Assembly (NCBI GenBank): GCA_963978545.1
Contig: OZ021724.1
Location: 24,913,933 to 24,977,932, forward strand
Reading direction: 5' to 3'
DNA from: Linyphia triangularis
Taxonomy: Eukaryota; Arthropoda; Arachnida; Araneae; Linyphiidae
Length of the DNA: 64,000 nt
Part shown: positions 9,940 through 22,198 of the stretch, piece after piece
How positions within the stretch are numbered: the first letter of the stretch is position 1
How the letters are laid out: the number at the start of each line of letters is the position of its first letter
Notes under the pieces: generated by a model
What the model was told of the DNA's origin: nothing
What the model saw: the letters and a program-made list of their open reading frames with translations, nothing else
Database searches by the model: none
Program-made: the position numbers and the translations under genes

Positions 9940-12655
9940 CTGCAAAGAGAAAATGTATTTATAAACATATAAAATCTTCTTGAAAGTAGTAGGTGAACTT
10001 CAGCGGAATAACTCAAGAACATTTTATGGTATTGTACATGTCTAATAATTCAAAACTCAAAAATAAAAAAAAAATCTGTCTTTAAGAAGTTAACTTCATA
10101 AAATAGGAACACATTTTCACAAGTTTGGTTAATATTTCTATTTATAGTTAAATATAAAAATGTTTTCAAACATTTCTAGAAACTTTATTTCAATTTGTAA
10201 TGTTAAGAATACAAAAATATTTATTCAACGCAGCCATCTTTTTCCAAGTGAAAATGTTTCTCGTATTTTAGTCAAAGTCAGAAAAATGGAAAGCTTATTA
10301 CAATTCAAGTTTAAACTAAAATAACGCTATCAAAATTAATATAACTAAGATAAAGAGAATGTTGCTGCAAAGAACCATATTTTATTCAAAGTTGAAAACT
10401 GCATAAACAAATGTCAAATAATAGGAGTATATTTGTGACAGATGTGCAATGAACATGAATATATGAGGTCATGAACATGAATATATGGTCAGACAAAGTG
10501 TTCATAAAAAGCTATTTTTATATAGTAGTTGCTATTTGAGACAAGCACATAAGTAAATGTGTCTATGTAGCAATTTTTTTATTTTTATTTTTCTAATTTG
10601 GCTTAGTTTGGAAATTAAATGTGTTGAAATTAAATGTTTGAGGAGTTTGGGAATGAAAGGTTGTTTTTTTTTGGTTAAATATTGTGTAATCAAATTTATT
10701 AAAAGCTGCTTATGCAACATATTTTTAAATTTGGTCATACCAAATTGATACCAAAACCTAAGTAATTTAAAAATCAGGAGTAAAAACAGTCAAAATGTAA
10801 AAAAGAGGCAAATATATGCTGTGTTACTTTGAGCTACAAATATAGCTGAATAAGAACATGATTGTGGTACTAATGTGTGTACAGAACAGTGGTGTAGCTA
10901 GAAATTTTTACCGATGCCGAATTTCAGGCAAGTTTAGTCTGATAAAGCCCTACAAAGACAACTAAAAATAATAAAATTGTAGTAAAAGCGGAACATTACC
11001 TGGAAGAAAAAAAAAAAAATGAAAAAAAAATCTGCGTACGAATGGAAGATTTTAAACCCCCGAAAGATAATTTCAAAACCTTTAATAAAAAAAAAAAATC
11101 AAGATATTCCTATGATCTATATTCAGGTTAGCTACCTGCAAAAATTCATTTAAATCAACCAACATACTATCATATTATTCATTTTGTAATAGTTTGGAAA
11201 GAAAATACTAAATACACTGCTATATCAAAATCGATGATAACCTTTTCCAACAACATTTCAATTACATAATGAAATATTTTTATCATTCCTTTTAAAAAAA
11301 AAAAGTCAAGTGTTGAAATCTGTTCAATGTCAAGTCTCAACAGAAAGTAAAAATGTTAAAATGCATTAAGCTGGGACTTTTCCAACCTTATCAGAAAACA
11401 TACACAATAAAAACAAAGTAACCACTTATCTGGCCTGCTCTACTTTAACGTTGACATAAGGGCAAAATTCCTCTATAATTTCATCAGATCATTTTTTTAT
11501 ACCTTCTTTATCTTCCTTTTAATTTTTTTTTTTTTTTAATTTCACCGCCTGGGTTCTCTTTAAGAAACATTAAACAAAAACTTTTTTTTCTTCTTTTATA
11601 TTACACTACACCGAGAAAAAAAAAATAGAATGGAGTGGGGGGGATTCTAAAGATAGTCAATATTGTTTGTTCCACTTCATATTCCTAAAATGAAGATGTT
11701 TGCTTTATTGTAAAAAAAAATTTCAAAAATTATCACGGACTTTAAAAAGTTTACAAATATTTATAATGAGATTGATAATTTTAAGAGACTTTCAGAATAT
11801 ATTTTCCAGCAATTTATTTCCATGATTTTATTTGAGAGCAAAAAAGGTTTATTTCAACTCTACTAGCCGGTTAGTGGTATAGTGGTTAGCGTGCTAGCTT
11901 CTAGACCGCGAGGTTGCGGGTTCGAGTCCCGTGGAAGGCATGGGTGTTTGTAAATGTATGTTGGCTTGTCAAATGACGAATGTTTCGGCGCAATATAGCC
12001 CTTGTGTTGCTAACGGCACCAGAAAATCTAAAAACAACCAATCAACTCTACTTAATTGGAGAATGCTCTTTTTAACTTTTCTCATGTTAAAAATACTTTT
12101 AAGCATATGCTAAGATGTCCAAGAAAGTAGCTGTCAAAGTCTCTTATTAATATAGTTGGATTGGGCAGTTCAAGGTATTTAATAATTTATGTAGTCCTAT
12201 GTGTACCGTATGTTTGAATCATGTGTTCCATTCATGTATATGTCATAAGTTACATTTTATAGTACAATTGAGTTTTCATGCAATATATTTCTTTATGTAC
12301 GCCCAGTTTAAAAAAAAAAAAATGAAATCGATTCAATTTTACATGGCGTTATATATTTATGAGACTTAAAATTTTGTAATTATTTTTTAAACCATTTGGC
12401 AGATAATTTTTTTATGGTTCTTCTGTAGCTTGTTCTTTGCATCCGAACTAAACACCAGCTTAACAGCTGATTTCTCTATCAAAGCAGTATATTACTGCTG
12501 ATTGAAAGGACTTAATGACACTTTTTTGGGCTTATTGCTTTGATTACAGGCAAAAAACTAGAAATACAACTAACATAAAATTTAACTTAAAAGTATTAGA
12601 AATGTGTATTAAAACATTTTCTCATGACAAAAATGTAGTCTAAAGAATTTTAAGT
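9940..12655. other. Region 5' of the last AUTS2-like exon found; mostly featureless
   Basis: Probable start of a long first intron of the AUTS2-like gene. AT-rich, with a two-copy short repeat of GAACATGAATATATG at about 10450..10490, a possible transposon end (CAGTGGTGTAGCTAG) at about 10887 without a partner, and a SINE at 11865. No exon was recognised. Confidence 0.5.
11865..12041 (+). mobile_element. tRNA-derived SINE, copy 1
   Basis: The head resembles a tRNA gene, with an A-box-like region TAGTGGTTAGCGTGC and B box GGTTCGAGTCC. It is followed by a body beginning ATGGGTGTTTGTAAATG and ending near CAGAAAATCTAAAAACAACC. The unit is flanked by a perfect 11-bp direct repeat TCAACTCTACT (11854..11864 and 12042..12052), which marks target-primed insertion. 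The same head plus body occurs again at 38207..38378. The shared body and target duplication show it is a retroposon and not a functional tRNA gene. Confidence 0.88.
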
Positions 12656-12796
12656 GTATTTACATAGCTGCCACAGCTTAATAACATTGAAAATAGTTGC
12701 TTTAGTAGCCTCAGATGTAAAAAATAGTAGCAAAATAGTATCCTCAAATACTAAAATTAATAGCATGACAATTCTGAAAAACTATATTTTGAACTA

Positions 12797-13100
12797 GCTG
12801 CATCGCTCCGAGTTGTGGAAACCTGTCATTGTATATAGGTCACAGCTTTTGACACTTCCGTGAAAATTTCAGAGTTGTACGTCTACTAGAAGTCGAAGAG
12901 TAAAAAAAATTAATTAACAAAAGTTTTAAAAAAAATAATAATATGTATAATTTTTTTTCATTTTACATTATTTTTCCTAATTAAGAGGCTAAAACTGGTT
13001 AGGTTGAAAATTTCAGAGTTCTAGGCCTATTAGAAGTTGCTTTGTAAAAAATTAATCAAATAATACTGAATAACATGCACGCTTTGCTCGCTGAAAGGTT
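12797..13100 (+). repeat. CTAGCTG-type dispersed repeat, copy 1
   Basis: Begins ACTAGCTGCATCGCTCC and contains a repeated phrase GAAAATTTCAGAGTT followed by a TAGAAGT block (about 12866 and 13006). The same plan, with the same start and the same internal phrase, is seen in reverse orientation at 46960..47345. The class is unknown to me. Confidence 0.45.
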
Positions 13101-13427
13101 CATTGTTGCACAAGCATAAGATCGTTTCAATCTCTAAGAGATTAATTGCTATATAAATCCTTAATACTGGAACCCCTCACCTGTCGAGAAACAACAAGTC
13201 CTTTGCCGTACATACCGTATGGTATCAGAATAAAAGAAAAAGTCATTTGACCCACAATTCTGGTTTCTACTTCGAAGTTACATAAAAACGTCTTTTCCGT
13301 CGCAAAGCTAGAGGAGTGTGTCGGCGTTAGAGGGTCATGTGATGATCGTTAGGTATTGCTTTGATCAGAACGCTGTTTATGTAACTTCTGAAATATGCAT
13401 CGCATAAGTTACAGTGATTCACTACAC

Positions 13428-14132
13428 CAGGGGTTCCCAACCTTTTTGCATCTGCGTACCACTTGACTTTTAGAGAAATTTTGGCGTACCACCAGACCTA
13501 AATATTTTAATAAACGTATAATATTTACTCTTCTAAAAGTGTTCAAGGGCTTTTTGAATTAAATTCCTGAGAAAAATTCATATTTAATGGTTAGATATTT
13601 GTTTATTTATAACATGCTTGTAATAAAGGAGAAATAAAAAGATTAAAATGGTATTAATTTACAGTTTTATTTATTAGCCATAGGTCTAAAAACATACAAA
13701 TAAAAAATTAGTACAAACTCAGCAAAAAATTAATCATCATACAAAATATACTTTTAAAGTCTTTAGTGCGAAACTTGTTGTGGTTTGCCTGTGAATAAAA
13801 TATCAACATTAGGAGTAATGGAACTTATCTTCAATCTTAAGTCCTCTTCAACACTTATTCTGCTTCTATGTTTATTTTTTATGTACAAGAGTTCAGAAAA
13901 TCCACTCTCACACAAGTAACTCGTAACAAATGGCATCAAAAATAGCAGAGCTTGCTGAAAGATCAAAGGGTAATCGGTTTTATATCCGATCCAGAAGCTA
14001 ATTAAAGATTTCTATTTAAAATAATCTTTCATGGAACTATTTTCTGTAAGATCGATAAAACTTTCTTTTAGTTCACCTGAAACCACCGTACCACGTGAAA
14101 CGTTCCCGCGTACCACCGGTTGGGAACCCCTG
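13428..14132 (-). mobile_element. hAT element (Charlie-like), internally deleted
   Basis: A 705-bp element with perfect 15-bp inverted ends CAGGGGTTCCCAACC and a perfect 8-bp target duplication CACTACAC (13420..13427 and 14133..14140). Subterminal GCGTACCAC repeats occur near both ends, as is usual for hAT elements. Inside is the C-terminal remnant of a hAT transposase on the minus strand. It lies inside an older hAT-like element. Confidence 0.93.
13763..14085 (-). pseudogene. hAT transposase C-terminal remnant
   Basis: Read on the minus strand, the frame gives GELKESFIDLTENSS, an in-frame TAG at 14012..14014, then FWIGYKTDYPLIFQQALLFL and SYLCESGFSELLYIKNKHRSR. This is the hAT C-terminal dimerisation region typical of ZBED5/SCAND3-like transposases, where the CExGFS...IKxKxRSR motif is characteristic. 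The catalytic part is missing and the frame is broken by the stop, so it cannot make an active enzyme. Confidence 0.85.
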
Positions 14133-14308
14133 CACTACACAATCAATAAAATCAAAAAACAGAAGTTCTCTTGAAGAAAAACGTTCAATCCTCTTCAGTT
14201 CAGATTCAGTTAAGCTCTATAAGTGCGACGTCATTGGTGGAAGCCACAGACCTTAAGAACAGAGACTGCCTACTTTTAACGTCATGACCAAACTTGTGTT
14301 TCTCCCGC

Positions 14309-14349
<41 letters not shown>

Positions 14350-14516
14350 TAAATAAAAATACCGATTTTCTTCCAAAAATAGTCGCCGATTATTTCAAAA
14401 AGTAACAATATTAGCTGAAAAGGTAGCTTTTAGGCCAATTTTGTCGAAAAAAGTCGCCATAGTAGTCTTGCCTCGCAAATAGCGGTTTTAGTCGCCTGTG
14501 GCAGCCCTGTATTTAA

Positions 14517-14940
14517 TATATAAAATACTAGCTGAATATCCGTGCTACGCTACGAAATTTTTTATGTACATTTTGGCAATCAAAAACATACATACATTCC
14601 ACATTTCGGTCGTTTGATAGCGTTTCAATCCTTGAAAATCGATTTATCGCAATTGGAATAGCTTACTTTTCTATATTTCTTCTTGTTGACATTTGTAACA
14701 AAGTTTAGAGTTGGGACTATAAGGGAAGCGAGTGATTTAAAAATTCTTCGATTCGAACGTTTGACCTCTTTTTAACATCTGAAAGTTGGTTTATCAAGAT
14801 CAGAATAGCTTACTTTTTCTACTTTTGTCATTGTTGACATTTGTACAAATTTTCAGGAGTTGCGACCCAATGGGAAGTGGGAGAATTAGTGACGAGTCAG
14901 TGAGTGAGGGCTTTACCTTTTTCATATCGAGGTTACAGAT
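14517..14940 (+). repeat. CTAGCTG-type dispersed repeat with internal duplication
   Basis: Begins ACTAGCTGAATATCCGTGC (about 14528) and ends around GTGAGTGAGGGCTTTACC. Two related units of roughly 150 bp are visible, both with GAATAGCTTACTTTT and TTGTTGACATTTGTA (about 14650 and 14802), the second degenerate. It is similar in its start to copies at 12797 and 47345. The class is not identified. Confidence 0.5.
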
Positions 14941-17900
14941 TACCATAGGCGCCAACTACACAGGGGCAAAGGGAGCGATCGCCCCCGTGTTCCCTCAGCA
15001 GGGGGAGGTAAAATATATTATTTGGCTCCCACCAGTGGTAGAAGTGGTGGGGGAAAAAGTGAGGGGATGCTCAAAAGTTGATGACAATTGCACCCCCCCC
15101 CCCCTCTCCAAAGCTCTCCCCAAACATTAATTTTATTAATTTCTTATCTTATAACACAAATATGAACTAGTTAATGAAATAATTTATACTTTCTAAAACT
15201 AACATTAAACAAGGGTCCGAAATTTATTGTTATTTTAATGAATATTCAGCGACTTAGTTTTTTGTTGTTTTTTTTCAACTGGAAGTAAGAGATAAAGTTA
15301 AGTATTAATTCAACATTATATACATAACTATTTATTTAGATTTAAATAGTGCTTATAAATGTGCATGCTTTCATGAAATTAAATTAATAAAGAGCTTTAA
15401 AATGTGTGTTTTTTTTATATAACTTGTTTTTGTATGAAACAAGTATAGAAATTGAGCTTAAAAGAAAGTTCCTCAAAAAATAAAAGTTGACTAAGCGTAA
15501 CAGTATTTGTTAATAAAAATACTTTATACAAAGTAGTGTTTTTAAAAGTGAGGAATGGATTTCAGTGGTTTTAGAAGTGGGGAGACGCATGAGTATTTTC
15601 TTGAAAAGTAGGAGGATGGGTCACCCCAAGTCTACCCACACTTCTAGCACTGGCTCCCGCTACAAAAATTTGTTTTTCCCATACAAAGTATTGCGTAGAA
15701 AGGACATTTAGCAATATTGTTAGGTGAAAAAAAAATCACCAAAAAATATAAAGTAAACCCAATATTTGTAAGCACATTGACACTACTATCCACCACTCTT
15801 TTCCTAAATGAGAATTAAGTAAGTGCTGCAGCTCCTTTGGGCAATTTCATAAAAATATATATTTTGAATTATTGTATGACATTGGAATATGTAATTTTGC
15901 AATGATAAGAATACTGGTATATTCTCATCTTTCATTAAATATCCATAGAATAATTAAAATTTAATTTCTTCATTTTAGTACAAAATCGTAAAAATATATC
16001 TTTTGAAATAATGTACGATATTGATATATATTACTTTATAATGATGAATAAATTGTTTATAGTGCACTTACTATTTCCATAAAATTTTATGCAAATAAGT
16101 TTGCTATATAAGTCAAATATCATGAGAAAAATATATAGCGGGGAACTGAGGCAAGTTCAATTTATTCAGTAGGTAGATTATGAAAAAAAGTGGTGTTCGG
16201 AAATCTTTGGTCGAATTAAAATTGGGGTTAGTAGTGAAAACTATTTGTTTTCATTTGAAGTGGTAACAAAACCAATAACTGAGGAGGTAGAAAAGAAAAA
16301 ACAGACTCAGAGCATACGATGTATATCCAAATAAAATCATGAAACACTTCACCAAGAAATTCTCATTTTAAAAGGAATCAAGTCCAGACGCACAATATAT
16401 TTCCCAAATTAAAATAGAGTTTTGTCTACTCAATGATGATTCTTTTTCGAATTTATATAGAAAAATAACCAACAATCTGGGGATGAATATCTGAAATGCC
16501 ATTTATAAATATAGGTTATGTCAAGAGACTTACCTTAGTATTTTGCCATAAACCAAATGCAAAAAGCAAACTTTAAAATTAAAACGACCAAACTTTAAAA
16601 TAACGAGAGTGATATTTTGAAAGACCACTTTATCACGGCAATTTAAAATACCGAATTCTCCCTAATTTCAATATTTACTCCACCCCTCAAGAGGATTATT
16701 TCCTTCACACTGAAGTTTGATGCACTTTCGTCGCGGCATTAAATGAAAGAAAACAAACAACACATAAGAGAGCAATAAAAAGAGTTTATTTTTAATTCCG
16801 GGTTTTTATTTTTACGAGCTATGTTTACGAAAACATAGCTAGCAAGGAACACGAACGAAATAAAAATAGACATCCTGGGTATTTAGTGAAGAGGGGGCAG
16901 CGCGAATCAAAGTCAAAAGAAGTATTATTTCAAAATAAGTTTTCCATTGGAGTGTCATTCTCGTTCATTTTAGCAATTACCGGGCATCCTTGGGTCATGC
17001 CGGTTATTGGGGGGGGGGGGGGGGAGAGGCAAGCCGGGACTGTAAAATTAACTAGTTTATGGAGAAAATGATTAAACTAAGATTCATTTGAATACTTATG
17101 AAAAATTAATAGAAGAAATTTAATAAAATGTGCTTTTAATACGTTTTACGAGCTTTTAAGTTTAGTATCCAACACTCACTTAAAAATCCTCAAGCATGAG
17201 AACGACATAAGAAGGTGGAGGTATGTAGTTTTTAAATAAAAACACGTTTTGAAAGATGAGTAAAGTTTTCGTGTATTAAAAACCAAATCCAAAACCCAAC
17301 CAAAAATACAGAGCAATATCGATAAAATATCAAAATATTTCAAAGAAACTGCTCACAAACATAATAAAACTCCCGCTTAAAAGTGGTTTAGAAATGCATA
17401 AAATAAAAATAAAAAAGACCATTTTTATTATTTAAATAAAAATTTATAATTTAAATAAATAGACACACAAAGTGCTCTACCGTGTGTTTACCATGGCAAG
17501 CTGTGACGCGATTTTTATTGCTTGAATAGTTTTTGATTTATATTTAATATTAATTTTGCCATGAGCCATTTAAAAAAAAAAATTTTAAGAATGTTATATT
17601 TAAATTTTGACCTTTTGCTCACACGTCGATTTTGTTTTGAAGGGAGTCGCTTTTCTTTTCAGTGAGTGCACAAGCCACCACTGATTATTTATTAGTTCCG
17701 AATGGCAACCATAAAAAGTTTCGTGTTCAAATAAAAAAAAAAATTGCACTTAGTGAATGAATACACAAACAACGAGTTACAATTGGCTGAAACTTGGCAG
17801 ATACGTTCCATGTCGATGACAATGCATTCTATCAAATTTAAGACTGTTACAGTCATTAAAAGGTGGCTTTTTCGGAATGCTAATAAAGCAACTTGCCGTC

Positions 17901-19594
17901 ATTCAATCGCATTAAAATTCTACCACTGTTAAAACTCTTTCCTGTTGCGATTATTTTTTTTTTTTAATAAATAATAAATTTACTTTAACCAGAATAAATA
18001 AATGATATTTAAATGATGTTCAAGTTCATTTTTAATAAATAAATTTTGAAACATAGTTTGCAGCTGATAGAAATATTTTTGATATCGGCGATGTGTTGAT
18101 GAATATAAAAATTGACAATGCATATAAAGATTGTTTGAAAACTCTGTTTTTATAGGTTATATTATTAATAATTAGGTTTTTATATTTAGTGGTTCTATAA
18201 TTTGTTTTACTATCTTTTTAATATATGCATTTTATAATTATATATTAGATTTGTGTCTTTTCTTTTTTTCAGTGCAACCATAATTTCAATTTAGTGCCAA
18301 AATCATTAATCAAGAAAGTTTTATTTTTGGCAAATCATAACTGCAACATTTTTAATACCAATTTTTTTGCTCACGTTTCATTTTACAACTTGGCGCGTGA
18401 AGGGTTTAGGTTATCCCTTTTAATTTTTGGTATAAAGGGGCGGCATTTACTTTTTTGCCCGGGAAGGCGAAACTGCTAGCGCCAGCCCGGCTTGAGCGTA
18501 CAAGAAGTGACCATGGTCAGTTTTTTATCATTTGAAACAGACAAAAAGAAAATTCGGAAATTACAGGCTTTTAGTTGCAAGTTTTGCGAAAATGCATGTG
18601 AAATGAAGCTAGAAAACAAACGGACACACGCTTGTTTGGAATCGAAACTCATGTTATAAAACGTCACAATTACAATTCTATGATCGATAATGATTATAAT
18701 AACAATACCAGTATATTGCAGCAAAAAAACAGGCATGGGTGCCTAAAATTAAAAGTTCACTCCGTAGTCTTCCGTTCTGAGATAACGACCGAAGTTTCGA
18801 AATTCACAATCTCATCAGCACCTGTACGGTAATTAATAACAATAATTTAAATAAAATCTTAGTTTAATAATAAACAGTTTAAATAAAAAACTCGCAAGTA
18901 AACCACATTAAAAATTTAAATAACCACAAATTCAAATATTAGCTGTTTATCATCCAAATCACATACAAAATAGGAATACTCGATGCATTTTAGTGGGACT
19001 GAAGCAGTTTATTCCAAGGGGGAAAAAAACTCGTTTGGGTGATGATTATGAATCATAATCAAGTCACAAGGAATGGGGTAAACGATTATTTTGCCCGAAT
19101 CACCCTCAAGTTCTTTTTTCATCTCCTGACGCTTAGAGTACTTTATTTTTCTCATCACATACATAAATAAAAAAGGACTAATAACACAAAAAAGCAACAA
19201 TGACTGAATATTAGCATAGGGAAAAGATAAGAAATTATTTCATAGGCCATCAATAATAAGGAAGCCATCAGCGGCAGCTGTTATTTCGTGGTGGTGGATT
19301 TTGGAAGTTTGCCAGCAGAAGCGGATTTGGGGCAGGGGAAAAAACCATAAAAAAAAGATGTCCCTTCAATCTGTCTGGAAGTCCCACAATCCGGAGACCA
19401 TAAAATATTTGGAAGACAATGACAAAAGATTGACTGCCACTGAACCTAAGAAATGTTTCCTGCCAGTCATTGACAATTTTTCAAAAAAAGAAGGGGGGGG
19501 GGGGGGGAATTCGAAGATGATCGCAGAATTAAATCGGATTGAAAACTTATTTTGTTGCTGTTAAAATCGACGACAAAAAGGATTTTAGTAGTAG
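14941..19594. other. Mostly featureless AT-rich DNA
   Basis: A G+C-richer patch at about 14945..15105 (GGCGCCAACTAC, GCGATCGCCCCC, then a C run of 12 at 15093..15104) is probably old transposon debris. A poly-G run of 16 lies at 17009..17024 and one of 15 at 19493..19507. A richer patch with TATAAAGGGGCGG lies near 18430..18500. No gene recognised. Confidence 0.45.
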
Positions 19595-19966
19595 GGCAGC
19601 CACTGACTATAAGCCTTGAAAATAGTAGCTTTAGTAGCCTCAGATGTTCAAAATAGTAGTCTCAGGCGTTGAAAGTAGTAACCTCGCTTTTCATAACCTA
19701 ACGATTTCTTCTTTCAAAATGTTTAAACAATTATACTATGTGGAAAATGACGGGCGAATTTAATCAAGCCCAGTTTTTCAGTTTTTGAAACAACATTCAA
19801 AGCAATTAAATAAATTGCTTCAAAATTTAAGTTATTAGTAGTTATAAATTTCGCTACAATATCGAAATTTTAGTCATTCTGCATTGATTGAACTACACAG
19901 CGAAATCGATCATCACACCTGTACAAACCATGGACATAATGTCTTATAACACCAACGAAAGCCTTG

Positions 19967-19968
<2 letters not shown>

Positions 19969-20025
<57 letters not shown>
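19969..20025 (+). repeat. Poly(A) tract, 57 A
   Basis: An uninterrupted run of A directly before the minisatellite inside the hAT-like element. The Lys-rich reading frame it creates is an artefact of the homopolymer. Confidence 0.97.
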
Positions 20026-20026
<1 letters not shown>

Positions 20027-20039
20027 ATTACAAGAATGC

Positions 20040-20450
20040 AAATCAGTTATAACATCAGCATCAAAACGGCGGTGCAAATATCGAAAATACAGCTGCCAAA
20101 CAGTCAAATCAGCTTAATCTTTGATGAAAATGACTATCACTCCAATGTTAATATCGGTGATGGTGTCTTTCATATCGACTCAAATCTCAGCAATAGAGTC
20201 TACTACATCAACGTAATACTTGGTGAAAATTATCATCACAAGAATGTAAATATTAGCGATAATGTCCATCATAACGGAGTAAATCTCGTAATGGTCTATT
20301 ACATCAGCGTAATATGCGGAGAAATTAACCGCCACAAAAACATAAATCTCGGTGATCGCCCAGCATACAAGCCCAAAAACCGGCAATAGCGGCCATTACA
20401 TAGGCGTAATACTAAATGAAACTACCAATCACACACTAACATAAATATTG
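20040..20450 (+). repeat. Degenerate tandem repeat, period about 95-99 bp
   Basis: At least three to four copies are recognisable by the phrase TACATCA(A/G)CGTAATA followed by GGTGAAAATTATCATCAC-like sequence (starts near 20122, 20221, 20316, 20414). One strand stays open for about 120 codons and the translation repeats with a period of about 32 residues (YYINVILGEN.. then YYISVICGEI..). It is most likely a minisatellite; coding is not supported. Confidence 0.65.
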
Positions 20451-20785
20451 ATGACAGAGACAAACATTAGAGGAAGCGGCGATATAAGAAGTAATTCCTC
20501 CGGAGATTTTAGAATCCTGAATGCAGGCAAAGTTCTGTGGCTTACAGACTTGTAAGCAAGTACACACAAGTACACTATTTTTACAAAACTGCGTTAGTAC
20601 CTTAGTGCCGATTTTTTTTCCGTCCTACTATCAGACAGTATAAATTACAAAAAAAAAAAAAAAAATAATAGTAGCCTTAGCCCAAAAATAGTTGAAAGTT
20701 TTGCTTAAAAGCATAGTCGTTTTGGGCCCTTTTTTCACTAAAATAGTCGCTTTAATAGCCTTTTTAGTCGCCAGTGGCAGCCCTG

Positions 20786-22185
20786 CAGTAGTCATTACAC
20801 CTTTTGTACGAGGGATTATCGACAACTGACATTGAGTCGTTCACAACTTTCAATTACACTATTATACTGACGTAGATTTGCGTCATTTACTTTTTATATT
20901 TTCATCGTTCATTTATAAAAAATGGCCAGATTGGCGATATTTTTTGCGATAATTCTTATATTATCCTTTCTTATAAGATAAACTGAGAAGAGGAGAAAAA
21001 AAACGATCATTGATGAGCTATGTTCAAGCTAAGAGAACTCTGTGTTGATGGCATTCGTTTTTCAACTTTTTACGCCATTAAAGCATTTTTACGGGAATTT
21101 CGGAGGTGGGGATGTTTAGAACACCTTAAGAGGCATTACCACAGCGATTTTGATTAAAATCGTTATAGTCGTTTATTAGCAATAATTGAAAAACATGATT
21201 TTTTCAATGACAGCTATTTTTTGATTTTGACGAAAACCTTAATGGTAGGTCCTTGTGCATCACCAACTCGCACACCAACTTTGAACACCGTTGATGAATT
21301 TGTTGGGAGTTATGGTACCCTCCAGTAACCTTTATACCTTTCCGTATATCTACACAAATCGGAAATAAATAAAATAGGCGAATAAGATTAATGTAATTTA
21401 CAACATATTCAAAGCCAAAATTGATATTTGAAGGGGTAATTGTTACCTTCCTATACAAGGTGGAAAATAAACAGTGTCAATTCTCACATCTTATTAAATA
21501 TCGTGTATCAAGTGTGATAAAACGCATTTATCTGGTTGAAATGGAGTGAAGGATTGGTTTAGATTAACGCCCAATTACATAAGATTAAAGATAAGGCTAG
21601 CCAAAACGATAGCAGTTTGAAACGAGATTAGTTTCGACGAGAGGCGTGAGCGTATTCCGTAAAGAAAGAAACACTTGTTCCAAGCAAGAGGCGAATTCGT
21701 ATTGTAAGGTGTGTCTTATTGCCCTAAGGCAATGAAAACTCTATTGAAATAGCTTACTCTTTTACCGTTTTAATCTATTTGGTTTGGATAAGCTTCTAAA
21801 GACTAAAGAAGTGTAACAATCGGGGTGCAAAGGGGCCAGTCTCAAATGGAAAACAATTGAGATCTCCCAAGATTAGCTAAGACGGATGTTTACTTGCCGT
21901 GATGTGGAACTTGTAAGTTTAACGAATTCTTGCGAGAAAAGTTAAAATAAAATAAGACATCGGTTCAAAGAAATAAGCTTTCAAGATATTTTTGCATGAG
22001 TAGTGGGCCGATGCAAAAGTTCCTTTTAGAAGATTTCGTAGTAGAAAAGATTACAAAATGAACACTTGGGTCAACTAAAGGCATGGGAATAAATTCAATG
22101 TCAGATATCACATCCAATAAAAGAAAAAAAAATCTTATTGTTGTAACAACGCAAAGCGATTTTCGATTGAGAATTTAAGAGGAAA
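20786..22185. other. No gene; one dispersed repeat
   Basis: AT-rich sequence containing the dispersed repeat at 21117..21318. Nothing else recognised. Confidence 0.5.
21117..21318 (+). repeat. Dispersed repeat R1, copy 1
   Basis: Begins AGAACACCTTAAGAGGCATT and runs for about 200 bp. A clearly related copy lies in the same orientation at 26319..26545. Shared phrases include ACCACAGCGATTTT, GAAAAACATGATTTTTTC and GACGAAAACCTTAATGGTAG. Class unknown. Confidence 0.7.
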
Positions 22186-22198
22186 CGCGTTAGTTTGC

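Larger units (their letters stand above)
12664..14508. mobile_element. Non-autonomous hAT-like element, interrupted by other insertions
   Basis: The left end is a degraded ATAGCTGCCACAG and the right end is TGTGGCAGCCCT, its inverted complement. An 8-bp flank GTATTTAC (12656..12663) matches GTATTTAA (14509..14516) at seven positions, as expected for a hAT target duplication. Subterminal phrases such as AATAGTTGCTTTAGTAGCC and TAGTCGCC recur in related copies at 19595 and 23047. The element has been invaded by a second hAT (13428..14132) and holds a T39 tract at 14310..14348. It has no transposase of its own. Confidence 0.6.
19595..20785. mobile_element. hAT-like non-autonomous element with poly-A and minisatellite
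   Basis: The left end is AGGGCAGCCACTGAC and the right end is GTCGCCAGTGGCAGCCCT, inverted complements apart from a few changes. Flanks TTAGTAGT and GCAGTAGT match at six of eight positions. Subterminal sequences (AATAGTAGCTTTAGTAGCC, and TAGTCGC repeats at the right end) match the copies at 12664 and 23047. The interior has an A57 tract and a degenerate tandem repeat. No transposase is present. Confidence 0.62.

Noticed and set aside
11868..11940. Functional tRNA gene
   Set aside because: A and B boxes are present, but the acceptor stem is not formed and the same body follows in a second copy with its own target duplication, so it is a SINE.
19964..20389. Frame of 141 codons starting with poly-Lys
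   Set aside because: The start is an A57 homopolymer and the rest is a degenerate minisatellite inside a transposon.
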